From assembly GCF_013127955.1 (NCBI RefSeq), contig NZ_CP053435.1, positions 4,402,001 through 4,466,000 of the forward strand: 64,000 nucleotides of DNA, read 5' to 3'. Positions 26,203-34,711 of the stretch are shown here, piece by piece; positions within the stretch are counted from its first letter, which is position 1; the number at the start of each line of letters is the position of its first letter. The position numbers and the translations under genes are program-made. The notes below the pieces were generated by a model. It did no database searches, had not been told where the DNA came from, and saw only the letters and a program-made list of their open reading frames with translations. The DNA comes from Spirosoma taeanense (lineage in GTDB: Bacteria; Bacteroidota; Bacteroidia; Cytophagales; Spirosomataceae).

Positions 26203-26226
26203 GGTCGCCTGATGGCGGCCTTTTTT
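26203..26226 (+). terminator. Intrinsic terminator without an upstream gene
   Basis: 7-bp stem (GGTCGCC / GGCGGCC, one G-U pair) with loop TGAT, then TTTTTT. It stops transcription on plus, yet nothing codes on plus between the icd start and the cytochrome gene; possibly the end of a small RNA or a leader attenuator. Confidence 0.6.
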
Positions 26227-26326
26227 CATTTCAACGGAACGAAATGGCGCTTCATCGGCAACGCTGCTGGCAACCCGCCCGATAGCCATGAATTTTGGCA
26301 GGAAACCAAAAACTAGTTCTCTGCTC

Positions 26327-27313
26327 ATGAAATCGGCAAAAAAAATTTTCAAGCGCATAGGCCAGGCATTAGGCGTACTGGTGCTTGTGATCGGTGGTTT
26401 TTGCGCTTATGTGGCCCTAACACCGATCCGTTCCTATGATCCGCCCACGCCACCTGTCATTCAGGTTAAGGTAACCGAAGCCCGGGTGAAGCGGGGCGAA
26501 GTCATTGCTCAGCTACAATGCATGGCCTGTCATGCAGACAACAACAACCGCGTAACCGGCAAACGTCTGGATGAACTGCCTGCTCTGTTCGGAACGATTT
26601 ATTCGCGCAACATTACCCAGGATAAGGAAAAAGGCATCGGCAACTGGACCGATGGTGAGATTATCTATTTCCTGCGTACCGGCATCCGGCGCGATGGAAC
26701 AATTGCCTTCATGCCTAAATACAACCTGATGGCCGATGAAGACATCAAGTCGGTAGTGGCCTGGCTGCGGTCCGATCGGTTTCCAGTTCAACCGTCCAAC
26801 CAGGAAGCTCCCCCATCTGAGTACAGCTTTGTAGCTAAGCTCCTGCCCTGGACACTGATCAAACCAAACAATTACCCGGCGCACCTCATTCCGCTGCCCG
26901 ACAGCACCAAGCCGGCCCAGATGGGAAAATACGTCGCTACGGCCGTGGGTGACTGCTACGGATGCCACTCGGCCAACTACCTGGATTTAGATAGTGAACA
27001 CCCCGAGCGGACAAAAGGCTATTTTGCTGGCGGCAGCAAGTTTACGGGTGAAGATGGCAAATCGATCCTATCGGCCAATCTGACCTTCGACGACGAAACG
27101 GGTATTGGTAAGAAATACACTAAAGAGCAGTTTATCCGGGCGGTTAAAATGGGCGTTCGCCCCGATGGCTCCGTGCTTCGTTATCCCATGGGCCCCCGCC
27201 CCGCACTCTCAGATCAGGAAGTTGGTGCTATTTATGAATATCTCAGAACCGTTCCCAGACAGCATAACAACATAGCCCAGAAGACCGCAGAGGTTCAACT
27301 TGCCGAGAAATAG
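26327..27313 (+). CDS. Dihaem c-type cytochrome, membrane-anchored
   Basis: 328 residues from ATG 26327 (MKSAKKIFKRIGQ); an ATG at 26288 is a possible longer start. One N-terminal TM helix (GVLVLVIGGFCAYVALTPI) is uncleaved or a signal. Two haem-binding CxxCH motifs, CMACH near residue 65 and CYGCH near 209, lie in two repeats of cytochrome c fold, with Met ligands likely in AFMPKYNLM and RYPMGPR. It resembles the cytochrome subunits of membrane sugar/alcohol dehydrogenase complexes and the thiosulfate/cbb-associated cytochromes; no dehydrogenase gene is adjacent. It acts in periplasmic electron transfer. A strong terminator follows. Confidence 0.88.
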   Translation: MKSAKKIFKRIGQALGVLVLVIGGFCAYVALTPIRSYDPPTPPVIQVKVTEARVKRGEVIAQLQCMACHADNNNRVTGKRLDELPALFGTIYSRNITQDKEKGIGNWTDGEIIYFLRTGIRRDGTIAFMPKYNLMADEDIKSVVAWLRSDRFPVQPSNQEAPPSEYSFVAKLLPWTLIKPNNYPAHLIPLPDSTKPAQMGKYVATAVGDCYGCHSANYLDLDSEHPERTKGYFAGGSKFTGEDGKSILSANLTFDDETGIGKKYTKEQFIRAVKMGVRPDGSVLRYPMGPRPALSDQEVGAIYEYLRTVPRQHNNIAQKTAEVQLAEK

Positions 27314-27347
27314 ACCGTAAAGTTTCTGCCTACCCGGAATTAGTCAG

Positions 27348-27384
27348 GCTTTCTGCTCAGTCAACAGCTGAGCAGAAAGCTTTT
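27348..27384 (+). terminator. Terminator of cytochrome gene
   Basis: Perfect 13-bp stem (GCTTTCTGCTCAG / complement, 27348-27360 with 27368-27380), 7-nt loop, then TTTT. Confidence 0.85.
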
Positions 27385-27434
27385 AAGGCGTAAAATCAGC
27401 AGGATCAGCCCGTAAACAATCGGGCAGTAACGCA

Positions 27435-28514
27435 TTGCAGGCCACGGGTTTATTGGTTAATTTGGCATCAGAACTTCCAGAATGGTTTGTGAACAAATTT
27501 ACCTATACCGAACAGGATGGCCGCGTTCGGCAGATAGTACTGCCGGTATTCCTGTTGCTGTTCAATAGCCTTACGCTGGGCGACCGTTACTGGACAGACT
27601 GGCGCGTTTTTCTGCTGGCCAGCAGCATCTCGTTTGCGCTTTACTTCGGTCATTGGTTCATCAATAACGCAATGGCCTTGCACATTCACCGCAGGCATCC
27701 TTCCTACCAGCGCGTTATCCGTCGAATTTGCCTTTCCAGTTTATTGGCGAGCATTAACTCCCTGCTGGTTACTGTGCTGGTGATGTGGATTTATGGCCAG
27801 TTAGGGTATCCCGTAGCCCCAACTCGGTGGCTATTGGCGTTAGCGTTTGTCTTTCTGACGGTTATCATCGTAACCGCAGTCTATGAAGGTATCCATGCGT
27901 TTGAGCAGTGGAAACGCTACTTTATGGAATCGGAACAGCTTAAGAAAGCGCAGCTGCAAAGCCAGCTCGAAGCACTTAAGCAACAGGTGAATCCTCACTT
28001 CCTCTTCAACAGCCTCAACATTCTCGACGCCCTGATTGACGATGACCCGCAACAGGCCCGCCAGTTTCTGGACGAAATGAGTACGGTATACCGCTATCTG
28101 TTACGATCTAACGAACAGAATCTTACCTCGCTCTCAACCGAACTGGCATTCATTGAATCGTATTACCAGATGTTACGTACCCGGCACGGTCAGTCGCTGC
28201 ACCTCGTCACCCGGATCAGTCCGCAATACGCCAATCATCAGATACCTCCCTTAACGCTGCAGCTTCTGGTCGAGAATGCGGTGAAACATAATATCATCCT
28301 GCCCGATCAGCCGCTAACCATCGAGATTGCTACCGATGATCAGGCACAGCTTACCGTCCGCAATAACCTGCAGCGGAAGCATACCCAGGTAAACTCCAGC
28401 GGTGTTGGCCTCAGCAACATCCTGACCAAATACCGCGTGCTGGGACAGGCTACGCCTACGTTTCAGGAGGATGATCAGCAGTTTGTGGTTACTCTTCCAC
28501 TCGTGGCAGCGTAG
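27435..28514 (+). CDS. LytS/YehU-type membrane histidine kinase
   Basis: 359 residues if the start is the TTG at 27435; no ATG precedes the first TM region, so a TTG or a GTG near 27490 is likely. Four TM helices cover about 30-160 (IVLPVFLLLFNSLTLG, VFLLASSISFALYFG, LLVTVLVMWIYG, LALAFVFLTVIIVTAVY). A His-kinase domain follows (QLEALKQQVNPHFLFNSLNILD, phospho-His near 187), then a GHKL ATPase domain (LQLLVENAVKHN, GVGLSNILTKY). These kinases normally pair with a LytTR-type response regulator; none is next to it here, so it is an orphan in this window. It lies beyond a terminator from the cytochrome gene. Confidence 0.85.
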   Translation: MQATGLLVNLASELPEWFVNKFTYTEQDGRVRQIVLPVFLLLFNSLTLGDRYWTDWRVFLLASSISFALYFGHWFINNAMALHIHRRHPSYQRVIRRICLSSLLASINSLLVTVLVMWIYGQLGYPVAPTRWLLALAFVFLTVIIVTAVYEGIHAFEQWKRYFMESEQLKKAQLQSQLEALKQQVNPHFLFNSLNILDALIDDDPQQARQFLDEMSTVYRYLLRSNEQNLTSLSTELAFIESYYQMLRTRHGQSLHLVTRISPQYANHQIPPLTLQLLVENAVKHNIILPDQPLTIEIATDDQAQLTVRNNLQRKHTQVNSSGVGLSNILTKYRVLGQATPTFQEDDQQFVVTLPLVAA

Positions 28515-28591
28515 CTCTGATAGCGGCTGGCTACTCCTTCTGTCCTGATCAGCTATAAGCTCTATTCGTCTAACGTTCCGACTTTTGTGAT

Positions 28592-28623
28592 TTGCGCCGG
28601 GGTTTAGTCTGGTGTATCTTGGC
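28592..28623 (+). promoter_or_regulatory. Promoter of M20 amidohydrolase gene
   Basis: TTTG (28592-28595), 20 bp, TATCTTGG (28616-28623; 7 of 8 conserved positions of TAnnTTTG counted). It leaves a leader of about 20 nt before ATG 28651. Confidence 0.5.
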
Positions 28624-28650
28624 AATGAATCAACCTGAACAACTCAAACC

Positions 28651-30318
28651 ATGAAAAAAATTACTCTCTTACTGGCCCTGCTCTGGCCTGCCCTTCTGTT
28701 TGGGCAATCGAAAAAAGGCGGCAAAACACTCGACCGGCTTGAAAAGCTCAAGGCCGAAGCAGCTGCCGCCGTCGACGCCCGGAAAGATCAGGCGCAGCAG
28801 ATCAATGACATGCTGTTCAGCTTCTCGGAGCTGGGCTTTCAGGAAGAAGAAACATTCAACTACCTGACGAAGCTGCTCGAAAAAGAAGGCTTTACCATTC
28901 AGAAAGGGATTTCGGGCATGCCTACGGCCTGGATTGCCACCTGGGGCAGCGGCAAACCCGTTATCGCTATCGGCTCCGACGTAGACTGCATTCCAAAGGC
29001 CAGTCAGAAGCCCGGCGTAGCGTATAAAGATCCAATTGTTGAAGGAGCGCCCGGCCACGGTGAGGGGCACAATTCCGGTCAGGCGCTCAACATCGTTGCG
29101 GCTCTGTCGGTGAAACAGTTGATGGAACGCGAGAAAATCCCCGGTACGCTTATGCTCTGGCCCGGCGTTGCCGAAGAACTCGTGGGCGCCAAAGCGTTTT
29201 ACATTCGCGACGGCTACTTTAAAGATGTTGATGCCTGCATTTTCACCCACGTAGGCCACAACCTGGTTACCTCCTATGGCGACGCCGGGAACAACGGTCT
29301 GGTGTCGGTTAAATTCAACTTCGAAGGATCAGCCGCCCACGCGGCCGGGGCACCCTGGCGGGGTAAAAGCGCCCTCGACGCCGTCGAACTGATGAACATC
29401 GGCTGGAACTTTCGGCGCGAACACCTTGAACTGACCCAGCGCTCGCATTACGTCATTTCCGACGGGGGCGATCAGCCCAACGTCGTCCCATCGAAAGCGT
29501 CGGTCTGGTATTATTTCCGCGAACGCTCCTACCCAAAGATCCGCAAGCTGTTTGAAACGGGAATAAAAATTGCCGAAGGTGCGGCCCTGATGACCGACAC
29601 CAAGTTTACGTACGAAATTCTGGGCTCAGCCTGGCCGGGGCATTTTAACAAGCCCATTGCCGAAGCCATGTACCAGAACATCAAAAAAGTGGGCTTACCC
29701 ACCTGGTCGCCCGAGGACCAGATGCTGGCCAAGGCAACCCAGAAGGAACTGGAAGCCCGCAAAATAGAAGGTCTGGCCATGAAGCTGGATAGCCTGGGCT
29801 TACCCGCGTCCACGGCACCAACCGTCATGATGGGCGGTCAGACGCTCGTGCCGCTCACGGGCGGCTCCGACGATATTGCGGATATATCGTGGTCCCTGCC
29901 AACAATTGTACTGCGCTATCCCAGCAATATTCCAGACCTGCCCGGCCACCACTGGAGCAATGCCATCTCAATGGCGACGCCCATTGCGCACAAAGGGGTT
30001 GTGGCCGGCGCCAAAGCTGAAGCCATGACCCTGCTCGATATGCTGCTCAAGCCCGAAATCATAAAAGAAGCCTGGGCGTACTACAACAATGAGCAAACCA
30101 AAGAGCAGAAATATACGCCCCTGATTTCGCCCAAAGAGTTTCCGGCCATTTACCTGAACCAGAAAATCATGGCCGATTTCAAGCCGAAACTAGAGAAGTT
30201 TTACTACGATCCGTCGAAGTACAAAACCTACCTGGAGCAGCTTGGCATCAAGTATCCAACCCTGCGCGACGACCAGCGGGCGGAGCTGGAGAAGGCTAAA
30301 GATGTCCGAGGAAAATAA
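28651..30318 (+). CDS. Secreted AbgB-like M20 amidohydrolase
   Basis: 555 residues with a signal peptide (KKITLLLALLWPALLFGQS). The M20 metallopeptidase fold shows the metal ligands: Asp in IGSDVDCIP, His in APGHGEGHNSGQ, the Glu pair in GVAEELVGA, and a further His in YSHYVIS/ THVGHN. A dimerisation domain is inserted at about 225-335 (AHAAGAPWRGKSALDAVELMN). Sequence is closest in feel to AbgB/aminobenzoyl-glutamate hydrolase and the related exported peptidases of Bacteroidota. The real substrate is uncertain: short peptides or N-acyl amino acids. It has its own promoter and a strong bidirectional terminator, so it is monocistronic. Confidence 0.88.
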   Translation: MKKITLLLALLWPALLFGQSKKGGKTLDRLEKLKAEAAAAVDARKDQAQQINDMLFSFSELGFQEEETFNYLTKLLEKEGFTIQKGISGMPTAWIATWGSGKPVIAIGSDVDCIPKASQKPGVAYKDPIVEGAPGHGEGHNSGQALNIVAALSVKQLMEREKIPGTLMLWPGVAEELVGAKAFYIRDGYFKDVDACIFTHVGHNLVTSYGDAGNNGLVSVKFNFEGSAAHAAGAPWRGKSALDAVELMNIGWNFRREHLELTQRSHYVISDGGDQPNVVPSKASVWYYFRERSYPKIRKLFETGIKIAEGAALMTDTKFTYEILGSAWPGHFNKPIAEAMYQNIKKVGLPTWSPEDQMLAKATQKELEARKIEGLAMKLDSLGLPASTAPTVMMGGQTLVPLTGGSDDIADISWSLPTIVLRYPSNIPDLPGHHWSNAISMATPIAHKGVVAGAKAEAMTLLDMLLKPEIIKEAWAYYNNEQTKEQKYTPLISPKEFPAIYLNQKIMADFKPKLEKFYYDPSKYKTYLEQLGIKYPTLRDDQRAELEKAKDVRGK

Positions 30319-30351
30319 GCACCGGCGCTTCGGCTGCGGGACGTAAATACC

Positions 30352-30394
30352 AATCAGAAAAGCCCAGCCTGTAGCAGGCTGGGCTTTTCTGATT
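30352..30394. terminator. Bidirectional terminator
   Basis: Perfect 19-bp stem (30352-30370 with 30376-30394) and a 5-nt loop, flanked by A/T runs, between two convergent genes. Confidence 0.88.
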
Positions 30395-30418
30395 ATAAAA
30401 TTCGGCAACGGTCAGGCG

Positions 30419-31261
30419 TCACTTCATCACCACTTTTACCATCACTGGCTGGTGATCGGATGGGTAACGCTGCTCTTTGGCATCGGTCAGCACACCATAT
30501 TTCAGCACATCGAACTGCTTGCTGACAAAGATGTAATCAATGCGTTTGTCCATCGGCGCTTCGAACTTAAAGCTGTTAAAGGTGCCTTCGGGACCGTAAG
30601 GCGGCTGCTCCGTTACGTTGTGCGTGTCGTTCAGCAGCGTCTGAATCGTTTTGACCTGCTCGGTTTCGGGCGTCGAGTTTAGATCCCCCACTAGAATGAC
30701 CGGTTGGCTTTTAGCGATCTCCTTGATTTTCTCCACCATCAGCTTACCCGACTGCCGACGGGCCTCAACGCCCTGATGATCGAAGTGAACGCTGAAAAAG
30801 AAGAAGTCTTTCCTTGTGTTCAGGTCGGTAAACCGGGCCCAGGAGCAGATACGGTTGCAACAGGTGGCATCCCAGCCCTTGCCGGGTTTGTCGGGGGTTT
30901 CGCTCAGCCAGAAATTTCCGGAATCGCGGATTTTAAACCGATCCTTTTTATAGAAGATCGCCGAATGCTCGCCAGCTTCTTTACCATCGTCACGACCGGC
31001 CCCGAAAAAGGCAAACTCGTTTAACTCGGCAACATCATTTAGCTGGTCCCGCAAGGCCTCCTGCGTGCCGAAAATATCGAACTCGTGGAAACGAATCAGG
31101 GCTTTTACGTTCTCTTTCCGGTTGGGCCAGGCATTGACGCCATCGCCTTTGTTGTTGTACCGGAGGTTATACGTAGCGACAACGATAGGTTCTGATTTTT
31201 GAGCGAAAGAAGACCGGGCGGCCAGTACGCTTCCCAGCAAACAAAGAAACAATACGCGCAT
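30419..31261 (-). CDS. Secreted endonuclease/exonuclease/phosphatase-family hydrolase
   Basis: 280 residues with a signal peptide (RVLFLCLLGSVLAARSSFAQ). EEP-family motifs in order: VATYNLRYN (metal-binding Asn), DIFGTQEAL (catalytic Glu), FSVHFDH, VILVGDLNSTPE (Asp-Asn pair), RIDYIFVSK and SDHQPVMVKV (catalytic Asp-His). Exported Bacteroidota members of this superfamily are often phosphodiesterases or sphingomyelinase-like and frequently sit next to polysaccharide utilization genes. Here it is adjacent to the decayed SusC/SusD pair, which makes it a possible survivor of a lost utilization locus. The substrate is unknown. Confidence 0.9.
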   Translation of the reverse strand: MRVLFLCLLGSVLAARSSFAQKSEPIVVATYNLRYNNKGDGVNAWPNRKENVKALIRFHEFDIFGTQEALRDQLNDVAELNEFAFFGAGRDDGKEAGEHSAIFYKKDRFKIRDSGNFWLSETPDKPGKGWDATCCNRICSWARFTDLNTRKDFFFFSVHFDHQGVEARRQSGKLMVEKIKEIAKSQPVILVGDLNSTPETEQVKTIQTLLNDTHNVTEQPPYGPEGTFNSFKFEAPMDKRIDYIFVSKQFDVLKYGVLTDAKEQRYPSDHQPVMVKVVMK

Positions 31262-31298
31262 AAGACGTTGATTTTAGGAACTGTTCTGGAAGGAAGAG

Positions 31299-31342
31299 AA
31301 AACAGCTCTGTTTCTCCTCATGAATAAGAAACAGAGCTGTTT
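31299..31342 (-). terminator. Terminator of the SusC/SusD relic
   Basis: Perfect 16-bp stem (31300-31315 with 31327-31342), 11-nt loop, TTTT after it on minus. It directly follows the stop of the SusD fragment, so the locus has kept its 3' end. Confidence 0.75.
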
Positions 31343-31344
31343 GT

Positions 31345-32281
31345 TTACCAGCCGGGATTCTGGCAGAGTTTAGGGTTTAGGAGTCGATCGTTCTCCGGAA
31401 TGGGATAGAGGTAATATTTCTCATTCCAGTTTCTCGGGATGTTGGTCAGCCAGGTCAGCTCGCCCGATGTGTCGTTTTTTAACCGCTGCGGATTCGGCAC
31501 GCCGTTGACTGTTTCGGCTACGTTGATATACGTAACGCCGGGCAGTTGGGTAGCCGGTTTGATTTTATAGAAAACGACGTCGTTCTTGCCGTCTTCGTTT
31601 GTCAGCGTACCCAGTTCGGTCTTGGCTTCGGCGTAGTTCAGCAGAATCTCGGCGTAACGCATAATGGAAATGGAGTTGACGTTCCGGATATTATACGTCG
31701 GTGACTGAATGGGTTTGCCATCGCCTATATTCAGGTTCAGGTTCGGAATGGTTCCCTGTAGCCCCTTGGTCAGGTTAGGCAGCGAGCGGTTTTCAAGCAC
31801 TGATCTACCGCGGCCGTCAGGTTCACTTTCTTCTGCGTACCGTAACTAACCACAACCACCCCGTCCAGCGATTTGGAATCAACCTTGAGCGTTACGCTCA
31901 GCGCCGTCTGATTGCCCACAATAATCCCCCGGGGCAGATAACCAACAAACGAGAAAATCAACGTAGCTGATCCGTCGGGTACCGTATCCGGTACGGCCCT
32001 TTGGCGTTGGCTGTCGTTCCGCGCTGAGTGCCTTTCACGACAACGCTTACGCCCGGCAGAACTTCGTCTTTTTCGTCGCTGACGGTTCCCGTTACGGTTT
32101 GTTCGGCAGCGGTCGTAGTCGACAGATAGCCATTGCCGAATGTAGGGAGCAGGTCAGCCGAACCGGCTATTATGTTGCTTGTCAGCGATATACCACAGAA
32201 GAACAAGCAGGAATGTATTTGCACACGGGACGTTCTGCCCGTTTGAAGCAGAACCCTCCCTGGAGGTATACAACCCTTCAT
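31345..32281 (-). pseudogene. SusC N-terminus joined to SusD C-terminus, frameshifted relic
   Basis: Three frames carry one colinear relic. Going downstream: a SusC leader and CarboxypepD_reg domain (TVTGTVSDEKDEVLPGVSVVV), a frameshift near 31988, the plug entry (SATLIFSFVGY..., VVVVSYGTQKKVNLTAAVDQ), a short loss and frame change near 31800, then LENRSLPNLTKGLQGTIPN and PTYNIRN, and at once the SusD C-terminal block (IMRYAEILLNYAEAKTELG) ending in the typical QNPGW. So nearly all of the SusC barrel and the N-terminal two-thirds of SusD, several kilobases, are gone. SusC is the TonB-dependent glycan transporter and SusD its surface lipoprotein partner; neither can function here. Left end set by the ATG at 32281. 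Confidence 0.9.
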
Positions 32282-32405
32282 AACTGTGAGTTTTTGATAA
32301 AATTGAGAAAGTAAACAGTCCGATCCATTCAAAGCCAGTCCGTCGGAAATACAACTTGCTGGCTTCAATCAGAGCGCAAAAAGGGGGAACATTCAGTTCT
32401 CTCGA

Positions 32406-32449
32406 AATAAAATGCCCGTCAGGAATGGATTCCTGACGGGCATTTTATT
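32406..32449. terminator. Long inverted-repeat terminator
   Basis: A 19-bp perfect stem (32406-32424 with 32431-32449) extended by two more pairs over a tiny loop, A/T-flanked on both strands. It lies between the SusC relic and the small secreted protein gene. Confidence 0.75.
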
Positions 32450-32464
32450 AAGGATTGTAGGCTA

Positions 32465-32800
32465 TTATTGCTTCCTGGTCCGCTGAGCGTGATTAACTTC
32501 TCTGACCATATCCATCAGTCGTTTCCAGCAACGACTGATAGCTTTTTTATCATGCGCTTGGGGTTTAGCGGCTTCTGGCCGGGCAGTCGGTTCGGCAGCC
32601 TTTGCCGCTGTATTTCGGGCCAGTGTCGTGTTTCTATCTAACCGGGGATTTTCTGATTTGGCTGGATTCTCCGCAACGGGTTTAGTTTGCCCGTCCCGCG
32701 CTCCCTGAGCAGTTAAAGCCCGGGCGGGTAATAGGGCTATCAGCATAGCAGTTACACCGATAAACGCTCCTGTTCTCCAATTTTTCAAGGCTGCTCTCAT
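32465..32800 (-). CDS. Small secreted protein, Ala/Lys/Pro-rich
   Basis: Start taken at ATG 32800 because a perfect -7 box (32864-32871, minus) lies between this and the in-frame ATG at 32878. About 111 residues: a signal peptide or TM helix (GAFIGVTAMLIALLPARALTAQG), then a low-complexity region rich in Ala, Lys, Arg and Pro (NTAAKAAEPTARPEAAKPQA) and a basic end (KKAISRCWKRLMDMVREVNHAQRTRKQ). No family recognised. Base composition resembles neighbours. Whether it is expressed cannot be said. Confidence 0.5.
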   Translation of the reverse strand: MRAALKNWRTGAFIGVTAMLIALLPARALTAQGARDGQTKPVAENPAKSENPRLDRNTTLARNTAAKAAEPTARPEAAKPQAHDKKAISRCWKRLMDMVREVNHAQRTRKQ

Positions 32801-32863
32801 AGGCTGATACCAATAAAAATACGTTACGATACACGAACTTATGTACGCATGTACTGACTTCCG

Positions 32864-32871
32864 CAAACATA
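32864..32871 (-). promoter_or_regulatory. -7 box TATGTTTG
   Basis: CAAACATA on plus. A TTG at 32896-32898 (minus) sits 24 bp away, slightly far. Leader about 57 nt. Confidence 0.4.
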
Positions 32872-33098
32872 ACGACAATGTATAGTATTATTTTACAATC
32901 TAGTTTAATTTTTTTTATAGTAAACAAATTTAATAGAAGCGGTGACCGCTAATTGCCAAACAAGCCAAAGACTTAAACCCGCCAGAACGCAACATTATAT
33001 GGGCACATTTACTAAAATAGCTGGCCTACCTGGCTATTACCCACATCCGGCCGGCAAACAACAGCACCTGGACGTAACGACACCCCGCCGGAAACTGT

Positions 33099-33106
33099 TA
33101 TCTTTG
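33099..33106 (+). promoter_or_regulatory. -7 box TATCTTTG of ffh
   Basis: Perfect TAnnTTTG, 21 bp before ATG 33128; -33 element unclear. Confidence 0.5.
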
Positions 33107-33127
33107 CGTCATTGTTTGTAATACACT

Positions 33128-34447
33128 ATGTTCGAGAATCTTCAGGATAAACTTAATAAGGCCATCAAGACCCTCAAGGGACAGGGCCGCATTACTGAAA
33201 TCAACGTTGCGTCAACCATTAAAGAAGTGCGCCGGGCACTTACCGATGCCGATGTAAACTACAAGGTTGCCAAGGATATTACAGACCGAATTCGCGACAA
33301 GGCCATTGACCGTAAAGTGCTTATTTCGGTTGAACCCGGCCAGTTGTTCGTCAAGATCGTGCAGGAGGAACTGACCGAACTGATGGGTGGCGAAGCGCAG
33401 AGCATCAACATCAAAGGCGACCCCGCCGTTATTCTGATTGCGGGGCTTCAGGGGTCTGGTAAAACTACGTTTTCGGGAAAGCTGGCGTCGTACCTGAAAA
33501 AACAGGGGCGGAACGTGCTGCTCGTTGCCGACGATATCTACCGACCGGCTGCTATTGACCAGTTGAAAGTCCTGGGTGAGCAGGTTGGTGTTGAAGTTTA
33601 CTCAGAGCCGGAAAATAAAAACGCGGTTCAGATTGCTCAGAACGCCGTTTCACAGGCGCGCAAATCCGGCAAAAAGGTCGTCATTGTTGACACCGCCGGC
33701 CGTTTGGCCGTTGACGAAGCCATGATGCAGGAGATTGAAGCCGTGAAACGGGCAATCAATCCAACCGAGACGCTGTTTGTGGTCGATTCCATGACAGGTC
33801 AGGATGCGGTCAATACGGCCAAGACCTTTAACGACCGGCTTAACTTCGACGGCGTCGTGCTGACCAAACTCGACGGCGACGCCCGGGGCGGAGCCGCCCT
33901 GTCGATCAAGACGGTGGTCAATAAGCCCATCAAGTTCATCAGCACGGGCGAAAAGATGGAAGCCCTCGACGTATTCTACCCCGACCGGATGGCCAGCCGG
34001 ATTCTGGGTATGGGCGACGTGATTTCGCTGGTTGAGCGGGCGCAGCAGGCTTTCGATGAGGACGAGGCCAAGCGGATCAACGCCAAGATGCGCAAGAACC
34101 AGTTCGACTTCGATGACTTCCTCTCGCAGTTGCAACAGATCAAAAAGATGGGAAACGTCAAAGACCTGCTCGGTATGATTCCGGGTATGGGCAAGATGAT
34201 CAAAGACCTCGACATCGACAACGATTCGTTCAAGCCTATCGAAGCCATCATCAGCTCCATGACGCCGAAGGAGCGCCAGCGCCCCGACATCATTGACGGC
34301 AGTCGTAAGAAACGCATTGCCGCCGGCAGTGGTACGAACATCACCCAGGTAAACAACCTGTTGAAGCAGTTCGACGAGATGCGCAAGATGATGAAGAAAA
34401 TGAACACCATGCAGGCGTCCGGCAAATTGAACAAGCTGATGCGATAG
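33128..34447 (+). CDS. ffh: Signal recognition particle protein Ffh
   Basis: 439 residues, full length for the family. N domain (residues 1-85), NG GTPase with G1 in GLQGSGKTTFSGKLA (near 105-119), G3 in VDTAGRLAVDEAMMQEIEAV (near 187), G4 in TKLDGDARGGAAL (near 245), and the Met-rich M domain (from about 300) with the signal-peptide/4.5S RNA-binding helices (GMIPGMGKMIKDL, RKKRIAAGSGTNITQVNNLLKQF and MRKMMKKMNTMQ). It binds signal peptides emerging from ribosomes and delivers them to FtsY at the membrane. Promoter box 21 bp upstream, terminator downstream; the SRP RNA gene is not adjacent. Confidence 0.97.
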   Translation: MFENLQDKLNKAIKTLKGQGRITEINVASTIKEVRRALTDADVNYKVAKDITDRIRDKAIDRKVLISVEPGQLFVKIVQEELTELMGGEAQSINIKGDPAVILIAGLQGSGKTTFSGKLASYLKKQGRNVLLVADDIYRPAAIDQLKVLGEQVGVEVYSEPENKNAVQIAQNAVSQARKSGKKVVIVDTAGRLAVDEAMMQEIEAVKRAINPTETLFVVDSMTGQDAVNTAKTFNDRLNFDGVVLTKLDGDARGGAALSIKTVVNKPIKFISTGEKMEALDVFYPDRMASRILGMGDVISLVERAQQAFDEDEAKRINAKMRKNQFDFDDFLSQLQQIKKMGNVKDLLGMIPGMGKMIKDLDIDNDSFKPIEAIISSMTPKERQRPDIIDGSRKKRIAAGSGTNITQVNNLLKQFDEMRKMMKKMNTMQASGKLNKLMR

Positions 34448-34475
34448 CGTTCGTAAGCGCTCAAAAATCAATACG

Positions 34476-34514
34476 AAGCCGGTTAATCACTTTTAGGATT
34501 GACCGGCTTTTTTA
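34476..34514 (+). terminator. Terminator of ffh
   Basis: 13-bp stem (AAGCCGGTTAATC / GATTGACCGGCTT, one G-U) with 8-nt loop and six T. Confidence 0.8.
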
Positions 34515-34711
34515 GTCCAAAATGGATTTACCTACCGTTTAATATAAAAGTCTGATACGCACCAAATTATAAAGCCCGAATATATCATATATACAAAACA
34601 TTTATATTGTTAAATACGATTAGGCTACTATTCTGTTTTGATGTAATAAATATTCTTTATAGATTTCTGTCGAGGCCTCATCTAACTACAATAGCTAACT
34701 GTTTACTCTGT

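Larger units (their letters stand above)
25997..26326. other. Divergent intergenic region, 330 bp
   Basis: Holds the promoter box of icd (26045-26052, minus) and, oddly, an intrinsic terminator read on plus at 26203-26226 with no gene before it; see the findings. Confidence 0.6.
32801..33127. other. Divergent promoter region, 327 bp
   Basis: AT-rich between 32880 and 32935. Holds promoter boxes for the small secreted protein (32864-32871, minus) and for ffh (33099-33106, plus). No coding or RNA gene seen. Confidence 0.6.
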
